From the NCBI RefSeq assembly GCF_002008365.1, contig NZ_MRDL01000051.1:62001-126000 (forward strand): a stretch of 64,000 nucleotides of DNA. Reading direction: 5' to 3'. Source of the DNA: Rhizobium leguminosarum bv. viciae USDA 2370 (GTDB taxonomy: Bacteria; Pseudomonadota; Alphaproteobacteria; Rhizobiales; Rhizobiaceae). The notes under the pieces are model-generated. The model saw only the letters and a list, made by a program, of their open reading frames with translations, was not told the origin of the DNA and made no database searches. The translations under genes and the position numbers were made by a program. Shown piece by piece: positions 1 through 8,743 of the stretch (the stretch's first letter is position 1; each line of letters starts with the position of its first letter).

Positions 1-1
1 G

Positions 2-451
2 CTGTCGCTGGCGGAGCTGAAAGCCCTGCCGGCGCGCACGCAGATCACCAGGCATGACTGCGTCGAAGGCTGGAGCGCGATCGGCAAATGGACCGGCGTG
101 CCGCTCGGCGCGCTGCTGCAGTCGGCGGGTCTGAAACCTGAGGCCCGCTACATCGTCTTCCACTGCGCCGACGAATACGAAAAGACGCTGGATGGCAGTG
201 GCTGGTACTACGAAAGCATTGATCTCGTCGATGCGTTCCACCCCCAGACGATCCTTGCCCACACCATGAACGGCCGCGATCTCGAAGTCGCCCATGGTGC
301 GCCGCTCCGACTCCGGGTCGAACGCCAACTCGGCTACAAGCAGGCAAAATACCTGACCGGCATCGAAGCTGTCGCCGATCTCGGCCAGCTTTACGGCGGC
401 AATGGCGGCTTCTGGGAGGATCGCGGTTATGAATGGTATGCGGGCATATAG
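2..451 (+). CDS. Molybdopterin-dependent oxidoreductase, C-terminal part (cut by window edge)
   Basis: The frame is open from the first bases, so the gene starts left of the window; 149 residues are visible. The visible part reads as the sulfite-oxidase/YedY-type molybdopterin-binding fold. A CVEGW segment (Cys about residue 20 here) matches the conserved cysteine that binds molybdenum in this family, followed by WTGVPL and, later, HGAPLRLRVE and GYKQAKYL segments typical of the fold's end. A redox role on a small oxo-substrate is family inference; the substrate cannot be told. The next gene is convergent. Confidence 0.8.
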   Translation: MSLAELKALPARTQITRHDCVEGWSAIGKWTGVPLGALLQSAGLKPEARYIVFHCADEYEKTLDGSGWYYESIDLVDAFHPQTILAHTMNGRDLEVAHGAPLRLRVERQLGYKQAKYLTGIEAVADLGQLYGGNGGFWEDRGYEWYAGI

Positions 452-542
452 GCGGCGTGCTCCGACCGACATGCCGACTTTGACCTCTTCCCCGTGCCGG
501 ATTCCACGGCCGGGGAGGTAGTCGTGGTCGAGGGGGCGGAGC

Positions 543-1319
543 TCAGACAGAAAGGCCGATCGTGATGGTGGCGGATAGCACGCCGCCGTCGAGCTTCTCG
601 AAATCGAAGATGTGATCGGCAGCATCCTCCGGGATGATGCCGTCCTCGTCGTTGCGCGTATCGCGGGCAGGGCGCCCGAGATAGTCGGGATGCTCGCCAT
701 AGATGATATCGCTCAGCGTATCGTCGAAATAGATCTGGCTGACGAGAAGCTCCTTGCCCTCGACAAGGATGCGGCAGTGAACATGCGGCGTGCGGCCCTG
801 ATACCATCCGGGATAGGCCGTCAGGAAGCTTGCCTGCCCGTTTTCATCCGTCAGCTGGCGGCCGCGAAAGGCAAGCCCGCTGATCGCCTCGGCATCGCCA
901 AGTGTACACATCTGCGCAGCCTCGCGGCCGGAATAGATGCCACGGTGATCGGTATGCCAGATTTCGATATCGGCATTTTCGACCGGCCGGCAATCGGCGG
1001 CGTGGACGATCCGAACGGCCAGCCGCAAGGGTAGCCCGGTCTTTCCTTCCGAGACGTCCTGACGTGTCGGAATATTGTTGACATGGCAGGGGCCGAGGGT
1101 CTGGGCGACGGTCACGACGCAATTCGGACTGCTGCGGAAGAGCGGCGCGGGCAGCTTTTCCACGGCAATCGACTTTGTGCCGCCGCTTAGAAAATCCGTT
1201 CCCTTCCAATCGAATGTCCTGGCGGCAACAGTGATATGCCGCCGTGGCCAGATTGCCGCCGCAGCCACGGATGATGCCACGATAGCCGCACCTCCAAGCA
1301 CAAGGGTTCGCCTTTTCAT
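543..1319 (-). CDS. Intradiol ring-cleavage dioxygenase-like protein, exported
   Basis: 258 residues. The N-terminus carries MKRR followed by a hydrophobic alanine-rich stretch, a twin-arginine-like or Sec leader, so it probably acts outside the cytoplasm. TLGPCH (about 74-79) and IWHTDHRGIYSG (120-131) are hallmarks of the protocatechuate/catechol dioxygenase beta fold. The expected iron ligands are visible as Tyr129, Tyr173, His179 and His181, in the segment PGWYQGRTPHVH. The family opens catechol-type aromatic rings with non-haem Fe(III). Exported stand-alone members are often of unknown substrate, so the aromatic substrate is not assigned. Confidence 0.8.
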   Translation of the reverse strand: MKRRTLVLGGAAIVASSVAAAAIWPRRHITVAARTFDWKGTDFLSGGTKSIAVEKLPAPLFRSSPNCVVTVAQTLGPCHVNNIPTRQDVSEGKTGLPLRLAVRIVHAADCRPVENADIEIWHTDHRGIYSGREAAQMCTLGDAEAISGLAFRGRQLTDENGQASFLTAYPGWYQGRTPHVHCRILVEGKELLVSQIYFDDTLSDIIYGEHPDYLGRPARDTRNDEDGIIPEDAADHIFDFEKLDGGVLSATITIGLSV

Positions 1320-1334
1320 CTGTCTTCCTTTGCC

Positions 1335-1523
1335 TCAAGACGCAGGATTTAAGGAGGGTAGACCAGAAATTCCAATTAAACCTGAGCAGAAAAGCTTTAT
1401 GCCTGTCAGCTCAGCGAGTTTGTCCATGAGCTGGTCCTGGAAGGCCGGGTCCAGAACGTCGGCGGCGGGCCTGTGCCGTTCGCGGTGATACCAGTAGCCA
1501 CCGGTTCTGGTGGCGGTATTACG
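1335..1523 (-). pseudogene. Possible 3' remnant of a short-chain dehydrogenase gene
   Basis: On the minus strand an open stretch after an in-frame TGA encodes TGGYWYHRERHRPAADVLD, then PAFQDQLMDKLAELTGI. This pattern (GxYW, then an ALD/VLDP...Q..L...ELTG ending) resembles the C-terminus of many short-chain dehydrogenases. There is no upstream domain, so it would be a gene fossil. The similarity is from memory of the family and is weak. The rest of the 330-base gap holds a 9-bp-stem hairpin at 1568-1590 (ATGCTCGGG/CCCGAGCAT) and nothing else I recognise. Confidence 0.35.
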
Positions 1524-1649
1524 TCATCCTCGGCCTTGCGCCTGACATTTTGCTGCGCGGTCTGCAGATGCTCGGGACCAGCCCGAGCATGACGAAAGAG
1601 GAGTTGGTCGCCTCAGGGACGCACGGGTTCGCCGCTGTTCTACGGAATG

Positions 1650-2054
1650 TCACTTCACCGGCATGACAACCGGAGCGTCCTTCTTCTTCAGCAGCACGAC
1701 GATGAACTTCGCCGGTTTGGACTTGCTCGCATTGCGGCTGACCAGGTGAATGTCGGAAGGACCTTCGTAATAGGTCTCTCCCGGCGACAAGGTGACTTCC
1801 TTTTCGCCCTTGACCTGCATCACGATCGAGCCCTCCAGAACGTAGACGAATGCATTCGCCTCATGTTTGTGAATAGGCGAGGAGCCTCCCGGCCCATACT
1901 CGACCGATATCATCAGCCCTTCCTTGCCGGGATAATTCGGAAGGTCCTTTTTCATGAGCGGTGTGACGGCTGCGCCGTCTTCGGCGGCAACCGCCAAAGT
2001 GCCAAAAAGGCAAACCGTGGCCGACACACATAGCGATAACGAAGCTGAATTCAT
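1650..2054 (-). CDS. Exported cupin-domain protein
   Basis: 134 residues with an N-terminal hydrophobic signal peptide ending near AVAA (about 21-24). One cupin barrel follows: motif 1 is IHKHEANAFVYVLEG (His62, His64, a following Glu/Gly pattern) and motif 2 is GPSDIHLVSRN (His103). These residues would bind a metal. Single-domain exported cupins are common and have no fixed reaction. The gene lies downstream of the NmrA-type reductase on the same strand (48 bp apart), so the two could be co-transcribed. Confidence 0.8.
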   Translation of the reverse strand: MNSASLSLCVSATVCLFGTLAVAAEDGAAVTPLMKKDLPNYPGKEGLMISVEYGPGGSSPIHKHEANAFVYVLEGSIVMQVKGEKEVTLSPGETYYEGPSDIHLVSRNASKSKPAKFIVVLLKKKDAPVVMPVK

Positions 2055-2102
2055 TGTCGCAATCCTTCTGCTCGTTGAATGCCGATGTGGATTTGCCTGG
2101 AC

Positions 2103-2858
2103 TTACGTCGGCCGTTGGGACTGTCGAAACCAATCCGCAAAGTCGATCTTGCCGAGCCTCGCGCCCTCGCCGGGCACAAGCGAGCGATCGTCTAGTTCAG
2201 ACCCGAAGTAGCGCGCATGAGCGTCTGCCTGGACTCTCCTCGGATCGTTGATGGCTTTCAGATACCGGGCAACGATCTCGTGCATGTGACCGCGCTCGGG
2301 ACCGGCAATCTCGATCGTGCCGTTAAGCGGCTTTGAAAGCGCGACATCCGCCATCGCATCGGCAACGTCGTCCGATGCGATGGGCTGGAAAGCTGCGGGA
2401 GAAAGACGCGCGACGGTGCCGACGGTGGCTTCATCAGCGATGCCCTTCAGGAATTCGAGGAACTGGGTGGAGTGGACGATGGTGTAGGGGATGGGCGATG
2501 ACTTGATGAGTTTCTCCTGCGCGAGTTTGGCACGGAAGTAGCCGTTCTCAGGCAGGCGCTCCGTTCCGACGATGGAGAGCGCAATATGGTGCTTGACGCC
2601 GGCCTTGGCTTCCGCGGCGAGCAGATTGCGGCTCGAGGTTTCGAAGAATTCGAGAACCGCCTTGTCCTCCCACGATGGTGAGTTTGCAAGGTCGACGACG
2701 ACATCGGCGCCGGCCAGCGCTTGCGCCAGGCCCTCGCCGGTGATGGTGTTGACGCCGGTGCTTGGCGAGACGGCCAGCACCTCGTGGCCTTTAGCGCGCA
2801 GACGCGCCGCGGTCTTGGACCCGATGAGCCCGGTGCCGCCGATAAGAACGATTTTCAT
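2103..2858 (-). CDS. NmrA-like NAD(P)-binding reductase (atypical SDR)
   Basis: 251 residues. GGTGLIG at residues 7-13 is the Rossmann dinucleotide-binding loop. The rest follows the atypical SDR/NmrA pattern: VVDLANSPSW after strand 3, HHIALSIVG at the catalytic region, and IPYTIVHSTQFLEF, with no classical YxxxK. Such proteins are small-molecule reductases or redox sensors. The ATG is preceded by GGAGGTTCGTC on the minus strand, which supports the start. It heads the two-gene unit with the cupin downstream. Confidence 0.8.
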   Translation of the reverse strand: MKIVLIGGTGLIGSKTAARLRAKGHEVLAVSPSTGVNTITGEGLAQALAGADVVVDLANSPSWEDKAVLEFFETSSRNLLAAEAKAGVKHHIALSIVGTERLPENGYFRAKLAQEKLIKSSPIPYTIVHSTQFLEFLKGIADEATVGTVARLSPAAFQPIASDDVADAMADVALSKPLNGTIEIAGPERGHMHEIVARYLKAINDPRRVQADAHARYFGSELDDRSLVPGEGARLGKIDFADWFRQSQRPT

Positions 2859-3262
2859 GACGAACCTCCCTGTTGACGCCCTTTCGAGCCAGATGTCTCA
2901 GATCTAGATCACGCAAGTCGGAATGAGCCGCGAAAGACGTTTGAGGCTGGACAAGTCGAAGTCGCCTTAGATCGTCGCCATGGCGGAGGTCATCCCAGAC
3001 CGAACCTGGCATCGCGGTGCCGGGCAGAATCCTCCTTAATGCGATTAGGCGCAACTCAAATGGCGAGGGCGTGGAGATTCAGCGTCGCCACGTGACATAC
3101 GCCGGGCGGGTTATTGAGGCGAGGGCGGTTCCAAGCAAGCTCAATACGGCTAGCCCTCAAGGAAATCGCTAGGTGTAGACCTGGCGTTGATAGCACAAAG
3201 CGAAAATTGTCTCCGGCAGCCTCTGGAGCAGCCGTTGCCAGGCCGGCGGTGTTTGCAGCACC
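2859..3262. other. Intergenic stretch without recognised gene
   Basis: Together with the repeat that follows, this forms a 533-base divergent gap between the NmrA-type reductase and the antiporter. It must hold both promoters, but no convincing sigma-70 boxes or operator stand out. Short frames here have no ribosome-binding site and no family signature. Confidence 0.5.
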
Positions 3263-3350
3263 ACGCGTCTGTTCAGATGTGCAAGAACGCTGTAACACTT
3301 TGAATTGCTGCATTCTTCCCTAGATCGATTTCGATTTAAGAAAGAATGCC
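3263..3350 (+). repeat. Rhizobial intergenic palindromic repeat, copy 1
   Basis: The core runs from the ACGCGTCT region through AACACTTTGAATTGCTGC and a hairpin GCATTCTT...AAGAATGC around ATCGATTTCGATTTAAG. It shares its layout (a GCGCGTC hairpin, then AGCACTTTAAACTGC, then a hairpin over ATCGATTTCGATT) with a copy at 47374-47476. I recognise this consensus as a high-copy intergenic repeat in Rhizobium genomes; copy number cannot be checked here. Confidence 0.6.
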
Positions 3351-3391
3351 GTAGGCATCCAAGATTAGTTTCCGAGCCGGGGCAGAGGCAT

Positions 3392-4975
3392 ATGGAACCA
3401 ACCCACTTGTTCGAGCTCGTCATCGCGATGTTTCTTGCGATCATCGCGCTGCACTATGCGGCCCACAGGCTCGGATTGCCGCCGTCCGTGGCGTTGCTGA
3501 CGGGTGGTGCTTCGCTGGCGTTTGTGCCGGGGCTGCCGGCGATATCAATTGATCCCGGGCTGGTGCTGGTCATCTTCCTGCCGCCGCTGTTGATGGATGG
3601 CGCCTGGTCCATTGCCGCCGGGCGGTTGCGGCGGCATGTGATCGGCATCGCCTCGCTTGCCGTCGGCGCGGTGTTCTTCACCTGCGCGGTCGTCGCCGTT
3701 GTGGCCCACCTCATCTTTCCGTCGCTTCCCTGGGCGGCGTGCGCTGCCCTTGGCGCGATCGTTGCGCCGCCTGATGCGGTTGCGGCGCGCGCTGTGCTGC
3801 AGCGGGTCAGGCTGCCGCGGCGGCTTCAGATTCTGCTGGAAGGCGAGAGCCTGCTCAACGATGCCAGCGGCCTGGTTCTCTTCCGCTTTGCCGTTGCCGC
3901 TGCCGCAACGGGCGCCTTCAGCGCGGGGGAGGCGGCCGGCAGCTTCCTCGTGCTGGCGCTCGGCGGCGCCGTCGTCGGCATCGTTGTGGGAACGGCATGG
4001 TACAAACTTGTCCGGCGTCTCGGCGACGAATATCTCATCATCGCAGCCTCGGTGCTGCTCGGCTGGATTGCCTATCTGCTCGGCGAGCAGCTGCATGTTT
4101 CCGGCGTCATCGCCACGGTTACCGCCGGCCTGATCATGAGCTGGCACCAGCACACCGTGCTTTCAGCCGCAATGCGCATGCGCGGCATCTCGTTCTGGAC
4201 GGTGATGATCTTCCTGATGGAAGCGGCGGTGTTCATCCTGATCGGGCTGTCGCTCCGGGATGTCGTCGAACGCGGCGGCGGCTTTGCCACCGTGATCGCG
4301 ACCATGGGATTGCCGATGCTGGCGATCCTCGTGGCGCTCGTGCTCGCGCGTTTTGCCTGGGTCTTCGCCGCCGATTTCGTCATCAGGTTATGCACTGCCC
4401 TGGGGTTCACACGCGCCGCGCCGCTCGGCGTCGGCGGCGCCACCGTTCTCAGCTGGGCGGGCGTGCGCGGCGTGGTGACGCTTGCTTTGGCGCTGAGCTT
4501 GCCGGAAGGATTTCCCGGCCGCGATTTCATCCTCGTGACGGCCTTCGCCGTCATTCTCGGAACTGTGCTCATACAGGGCACGACATTGGGGCGGGTGATT
4601 GCCTGGGCGCGGCTGGTGGAGCCGGAGTCGGAAAGAGCGCGCCTGACGATGAGCCAGGCCGAAGCCGCCATGGCGCAGGCGCAGTTCGGGATCGTCCAGA
4701 GCCTGGCATATGATGCGGAGGGGAAACTCATCCATCCGCAATTGCTGGAGCGCTACCAGCGCCGGGCTACGTCGATCGTCGACTATGCCGAGAGAACCGA
4801 GCACTACATACCGGTGCTGCATGCGCACTTCGACGTCGTTCTCGAAGCAGTTGCCACGGGACGCCGGGAACTCATCCGCCTCCACCGCGCCGGCGAGATC
4901 GATGATGAGACGTTGCGCGAGCTGGAACGGGATCTCGATCTCGAGGAATTGAGCGCGATCTCGGCCAAAGCCTGA
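3392..4975 (+). CDS. CPA1-family Na+/H+ antiporter
   Basis: 527 residues from ATG 3392; an upstream in-frame start would place the N-terminus in the repeat element and adds no conserved sequence. About twelve membrane segments fill residues 5-410. Family markers include FLPPLLMDGAW and GESLLNDASGLVLF, and WAGVRGVVTLALAL in the last helices, all typical of NhaP/NHE exchangers. A hydrophilic tail of about 110 residues follows and may sense pH or ions. The predicted role is exchange of cytoplasmic Na+ or K+ for H+. The neighbouring Kup transporter is convergent, so two cation transporters sit side by side. Confidence 0.9.
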   Translation: MEPTHLFELVIAMFLAIIALHYAAHRLGLPPSVALLTGGASLAFVPGLPAISIDPGLVLVIFLPPLLMDGAWSIAAGRLRRHVIGIASLAVGAVFFTCAVVAVVAHLIFPSLPWAACAALGAIVAPPDAVAARAVLQRVRLPRRLQILLEGESLLNDASGLVLFRFAVAAAATGAFSAGEAAGSFLVLALGGAVVGIVVGTAWYKLVRRLGDEYLIIAASVLLGWIAYLLGEQLHVSGVIATVTAGLIMSWHQHTVLSAAMRMRGISFWTVMIFLMEAAVFILIGLSLRDVVERGGGFATVIATMGLPMLAILVALVLARFAWVFAADFVIRLCTALGFTRAAPLGVGGATVLSWAGVRGVVTLALALSLPEGFPGRDFILVTAFAVILGTVLIQGTTLGRVIAWARLVEPESERARLTMSQAEAAMAQAQFGIVQSLAYDAEGKLIHPQLLERYQRRATSIVDYAERTEHYIPVLHAHFDVVLEAVATGRRELIRLHRAGEIDDETLRELERDLDLEELSAISAKA

Positions 4976-5071
4976 TGTTCAGCGCCTCGCGCTTTCGCCA
5001 TCATCGTCAACGCATTGCGATACCGGGGCTGATACCGGCGCGATCCTTATGTCGCCGAGCGGCGTCCTGAC

Positions 5072-6973
5072 CTAAATGGCGATCTGTTCGCCGAGTTCGA
5101 CGACGCGATTGGACGGCAAGTTGAAATAGTCGGAAGGATCAATCGCCAAGCCTTCCAGCGCCATGAATATGCGCTCCTGCCAGGCGGGCAGCCCGGTGTT
5201 CGGCGTCCTGACGAGGTTCCGGCGGCCGAGATAGAAGGAAGTCCTCATGATCTCGAACTTGAAGCCGCCCTCCCGGCAAAGAGCCAATGCCCTGGTGACA
5301 TCTGGATCGTCCATGAAGCCGAAGGTGATGTCGAGGCGCACGAAACGCGGCGAGAGTTGGCTGATCTTGATGCGGCGGCTGTCGGGGACATAAGGTTCGT
5401 CCTCGGTCCACACGGTTAGGATGACGTTCTGTTCGTGGAGCACGTGGTTGTGCTTGAGATTGTGGAGCAGCACGTTCGGCGTCCGGTCCGGAACGCTGGT
5501 CAGGAACACTGCCGTTCCCGGAACGGTGACCGGCGAATGGTCCGACTTTCGCTCGATCGACCTGATGAAGGAATCGAGCGGGATCTCGTTGTTGGCTCGC
5601 AGTCTCTTTAGATAGGCCTGGCCTCGGGTCCATGTCCACATCAGGATCATGATTGCCAGCGCAAGGGCGACCGGAACCCAGCCGCCATCGTAGATCTTCA
5701 GCAGATTGGCCGCCAGGAACATGACTTCGATGGTGAAGAGCGGCAGCAGCCAGGCGGCGGCGAGCACGAGGGAGTAGCCCCAGACGACCCGAAGGAACTG
5801 GAAGACCAGCATGGTCGAGATGACCATGGTTCCAGTCACGGAGATGCCGTAGGCGGTCGCCAGCGACTCGGAGTCGCCGAAGGAAAAGATCAGCATCAGC
5901 ACGCCGACCAGCAGGAGAAGATTGACGGCCGGCACGTAGATCTGGCCGGTGTTGGTCTCCGACGTGAACTTGATCCTGAGCCTCGGCAGGAAACCGAGGT
6001 GAACCGCCGAGCGGGACAGTGAAAATGCGCCTGTTATCACCGCCTGGCTGGCGATGATCGTCGCCATCGTCGCCAGAAGAACCATCGGCGGCAAGGCCCA
6101 GTCGGGATACATCAGAAAGAACGGGTTGCCGGCCGTTTCGGGATGGGCGAGAACCAGCGCACCTTGCCCGAGGTAGTTCAGCAACAATGCGGGAAAGACG
6201 AGTACGAACCATGCCATCTGGATCGGGCGGCGTCCGAAATGCCCGAGATCGGCATAGAGCGCCTCGGCACCCGTCACCGTCAGAAAAACGGCGCCGAGCA
6301 CGATGAGGCCGACGCTGCCGGCATGGGTGAGGAACAGGAATGCATTGGCAGGATTGAGTGCGGCCAGAATCCTCCAGTCGTCGCCGATATGGATGAGGCC
6401 GCCGGCCGCCATGGCCAGGAACCACAACACCGTGATCGGCCCGAAAAGCTTGGAGACGGCCGCTGTTCCCCTCGACTGGACGGCAAAGAGGACGACCATG
6501 ATCGCTGCCGACGCAAGCGGGACGTATTCGGCAAAGGCGGGTGTGATCAATTTCAGGCCCTCGAGCGCCGACATGACCGACAAAGCAGGCGTGATCATCG
6601 CATCGCCGATGAAGAGGGCAGCGCCGATCAGGCCGGCGAAGAAGAGCACCGGCACGTTTCGTCCCATCTTCTTCATCAGGAGGGCAAGGAGAGAAAGCGC
6701 GCCGCCTTCGCCGTCATTGTCCGCCCTGAGAAGGAAGAGCACATATTTGAAGGTCACGATGATCGTCAGCGTCCAGACCATCAGCGAAATCAGACCGATG
6801 ACCTCGGTCTCATGCACGCCATCTGCGGCAAAGGGCCTCAACGCCTCGCGAAAGGCATAGAGCGGGCTAGTGCCGATATCGCCATAGACGACGCCGACCG
6901 CGCCGATGACCAGTCCGACAAAGCCCTTCCGGCCGACGCCATCCCCCGTCTTATCCATATGCGTCGACGTCAT
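5072..6973 (-). CDS. kup: Kup-type low-affinity potassium uptake transporter
   Basis: 633 residues from the ATG at 6973, the usual size for Kup. The signature GVVYGDIGTSPLYAFRE is at about residues 27-43, followed by around twelve transmembrane helices and a soluble C-terminal domain from about residue 450 that ends in NRVVELGEQIAI, as in other Kup proteins. It should import K+ by H+ symport in the inner membrane. The start is chosen by the family's N-terminus and a GCGGGGAACC leader; the frame stays open upstream, but that extension has no conserved content. Rhizobia usually carry several kup copies, so the paralogue number is not assigned. Confidence 0.93.
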   Translation of the reverse strand: MTSTHMDKTGDGVGRKGFVGLVIGAVGVVYGDIGTSPLYAFREALRPFAADGVHETEVIGLISLMVWTLTIIVTFKYVLFLLRADNDGEGGALSLLALLMKKMGRNVPVLFFAGLIGAALFIGDAMITPALSVMSALEGLKLITPAFAEYVPLASAAIMVVLFAVQSRGTAAVSKLFGPITVLWFLAMAAGGLIHIGDDWRILAALNPANAFLFLTHAGSVGLIVLGAVFLTVTGAEALYADLGHFGRRPIQMAWFVLVFPALLLNYLGQGALVLAHPETAGNPFFLMYPDWALPPMVLLATMATIIASQAVITGAFSLSRSAVHLGFLPRLRIKFTSETNTGQIYVPAVNLLLLVGVLMLIFSFGDSESLATAYGISVTGTMVISTMLVFQFLRVVWGYSLVLAAAWLLPLFTIEVMFLAANLLKIYDGGWVPVALALAIMILMWTWTRGQAYLKRLRANNEIPLDSFIRSIERKSDHSPVTVPGTAVFLTSVPDRTPNVLLHNLKHNHVLHEQNVILTVWTEDEPYVPDSRRIKISQLSPRFVRLDITFGFMDDPDVTRALALCREGGFKFEIMRTSFYLGRRNLVRTPNTGLPAWQERIFMALEGLAIDPSDYFNLPSNRVVELGEQIAI

Positions 6974-7276
6974 GGTTCCCCGCTCATGCCACTTGCCTAT
7001 GAGAACAAACATATGCCGCATTGCAGAACGGCAAGCAAATTGATGCGGGTGCGAGTATTTTTGTGGGGGCGGATGCGGGGATGGGAGCGTTGCGATCCGT
7101 TCAATGTCGTCAGTTCGCATCCCCTTGCGATTGCGCTGTCGCATGGTAAAAAGGATGCATGACCTGCGCCCTGAATCTTTCGAGCTTCTATTACACGCTG
7201 CTCCCATAGAGCGGCGCAAGGTCATATTCCTGACACTCGAGACGCCGCACGGTCGGCGGCACGTGTGTCAACAGTA

Positions 7277-7308
7277 GGTCTCCGGCCTGATCGGCCCAAA
7301 TGGAGACC
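7277..7308 (+). promoter_or_regulatory. Hairpin covering the tyrS ribosome-binding site
   Basis: GGTCTCC (7277-7283) pairs with GGAGACC (7302-7308), and the inner GGCC at 7284-7287 pairs with GGCC at 7293-7296. The GGAG in the 3' arm is the best Shine-Dalgarno for the GTG at 7312. If the hairpin forms in the mRNA, it would block initiation, which suggests translational control. The hairpin also spans an ATG at 7300 that has no Shine-Dalgarno of its own. Confidence 0.45.
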
Positions 7309-7311
7309 CTC

Positions 7312-8577
7312 GTGATACTATCCTCTCAGTCCACCGGACCTAGATCCGACTTTCTTCGCACTCTGAGCGAACGCGGCTTCCTGCATCAATGCACCGACTT
7401 GGAAGCACTCGACAGCTGGCTTTGTTCAGGAGCCGGTACAGCCTATAACGGCTTCGATCTCACCGCCGACAGCCTGCATGTCGGGCAACTCGTTCCGATC
7501 ATGATGCTGCGGTGGTTCCAGAAGACGGGCAACAAACCCATTGCGTTGCTCGGTGGTGCGACAAGCCGCCTGGGCGATCCGAGCTTCCGCGACACGTCAC
7601 GTCCCTTTCTCAACGAAGAGCAGATCACGAAAAACCTGATCGGCATCCGGCGTGTCTTCGAGCGGTTCCTCGCTTTCGGGGACGGTCCGACAGATGCTGT
7701 CATGGTCAACAATGCCGACTGGTTGGGCGGGCTCAACTATCTCGATTTCCTGCGCGATATCGGGCCGCATTTTTCAGTCAACCGGATGCTTACATCGGAG
7801 AGTGTGCGCCAACGGTTGGAACGGGAGCAATCGCTGACATTGCTGGAATTCAACTACATGGTCATGCAGGCCTACGACTTTCATGTCCTCGCAGAAAGCC
7901 GCGGTTGCCTGCTTCAACTTGGTGGCTCCGACCAGTGGGGCAATATCGTCAGCGGCGTCGAATTTGGACGGCGGATTGGCGGACGCGCCCTGTTTGGATT
8001 GACTGCCCCGCTGCTGACGACGTCGTCGGGCGCGAAGATGGGCAAGAGCGTTTCGGGGGCGGTTTGGCTAAACGCAGACCGGTTGTCGCCCTATGAGTTC
8101 TGGCAATTCTGGAGAAACACCGGGGATGCGGATGTGGGTCGTTTTCTCAGGCTGTTCACCGAGTTACCCTTAGGTGAAATTGCACGCCTCGATGTGCTTC
8201 GGGATTCCGAGATCAACGAAGCGAAAAAGATCCTTGCCGACCAAATCACCAGCCTCTGCCACGGGGCAGATGCGGCAGCGCAAGCTTCCGAAACCTCCCG
8301 GCGCGCTTTCGAGGCGGGCGAGGTCCCGGCCGGTCTCCCGACGGTCAGGCTGCCGGATAGCCTTCGCGGCAATTTTCCGCTTGTCGACGCCATGGTTGTT
8401 GCCGGGCTCGCCAAGTCGAAAAGCGAAGCACGGCGGTTGATCGTCGGCGGCGGGGTTCGGGTGAACGGTGGCGGTGTAAACGACGAGGCAATGCGGCTTT
8501 GCGACTCCGACATCCAGGACGGCGTGATCCGGCTATCAATTGGCAAGAAGCGACACGTCCTCCTTCAGTTGGTTTAG
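7312..8577 (+). CDS. tyrS: Tyrosyl-tRNA synthetase, divergent copy
   Basis: Charges tRNA-Tyr with tyrosine. It has a class I catalytic domain with a HIGH-like HVGQ, NNADWLGGLNYLDFLRDIG, the tyrosine/ATP site GSDQWGNI, and a KMSKS-like KMGKS. A C-terminal S4 RNA-binding domain (LVDAMVVAGLAKSKSEARRLI onwards) completes it, giving about 421 residues. The GTG at 7312 is preferred because GGAG lies six bases upstream; an ATG at 7300 is the alternative. Rhizobial housekeeping TyrRS, as I remember it, has LHAGGLIQIM at the first motif, so this looks like a second, diverged enzyme. The upstream hairpin suggests regulated expression. Confidence 0.88.
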   Translation: MILSSQSTGPRSDFLRTLSERGFLHQCTDLEALDSWLCSGAGTAYNGFDLTADSLHVGQLVPIMMLRWFQKTGNKPIALLGGATSRLGDPSFRDTSRPFLNEEQITKNLIGIRRVFERFLAFGDGPTDAVMVNNADWLGGLNYLDFLRDIGPHFSVNRMLTSESVRQRLEREQSLTLLEFNYMVMQAYDFHVLAESRGCLLQLGGSDQWGNIVSGVEFGRRIGGRALFGLTAPLLTTSSGAKMGKSVSGAVWLNADRLSPYEFWQFWRNTGDADVGRFLRLFTELPLGEIARLDVLRDSEINEAKKILADQITSLCHGADAAAQASETSRRAFEAGEVPAGLPTVRLPDSLRGNFPLVDAMVVAGLAKSKSEARRLIVGGGVRVNGGGVNDEAMRLCDSDIQDGVIRLSIGKKRHVLLQLV

Positions 8578-8743
8578 TGTCGTGTCTTCAATTCGGGGAG
8601 CGGGCCAAGTCGACCACTTCGTCGCGCTCCCCATTGATACAGGCTTGATGTGGCAGCGTGTGTGGCCGCGGTCTTCATTCAACAAGAAAGAACAGCCGCG
8701 GGCAGAACGCCATTTTTCACCCGCACGACCGCGAACCGCCTGC

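Noticed and set aside
6143..7162. Plus-strand 339-residue frame opposite kup
   Set aside because: Sequence is the charge-rich antisense of transmembrane helices; no start signals or family.
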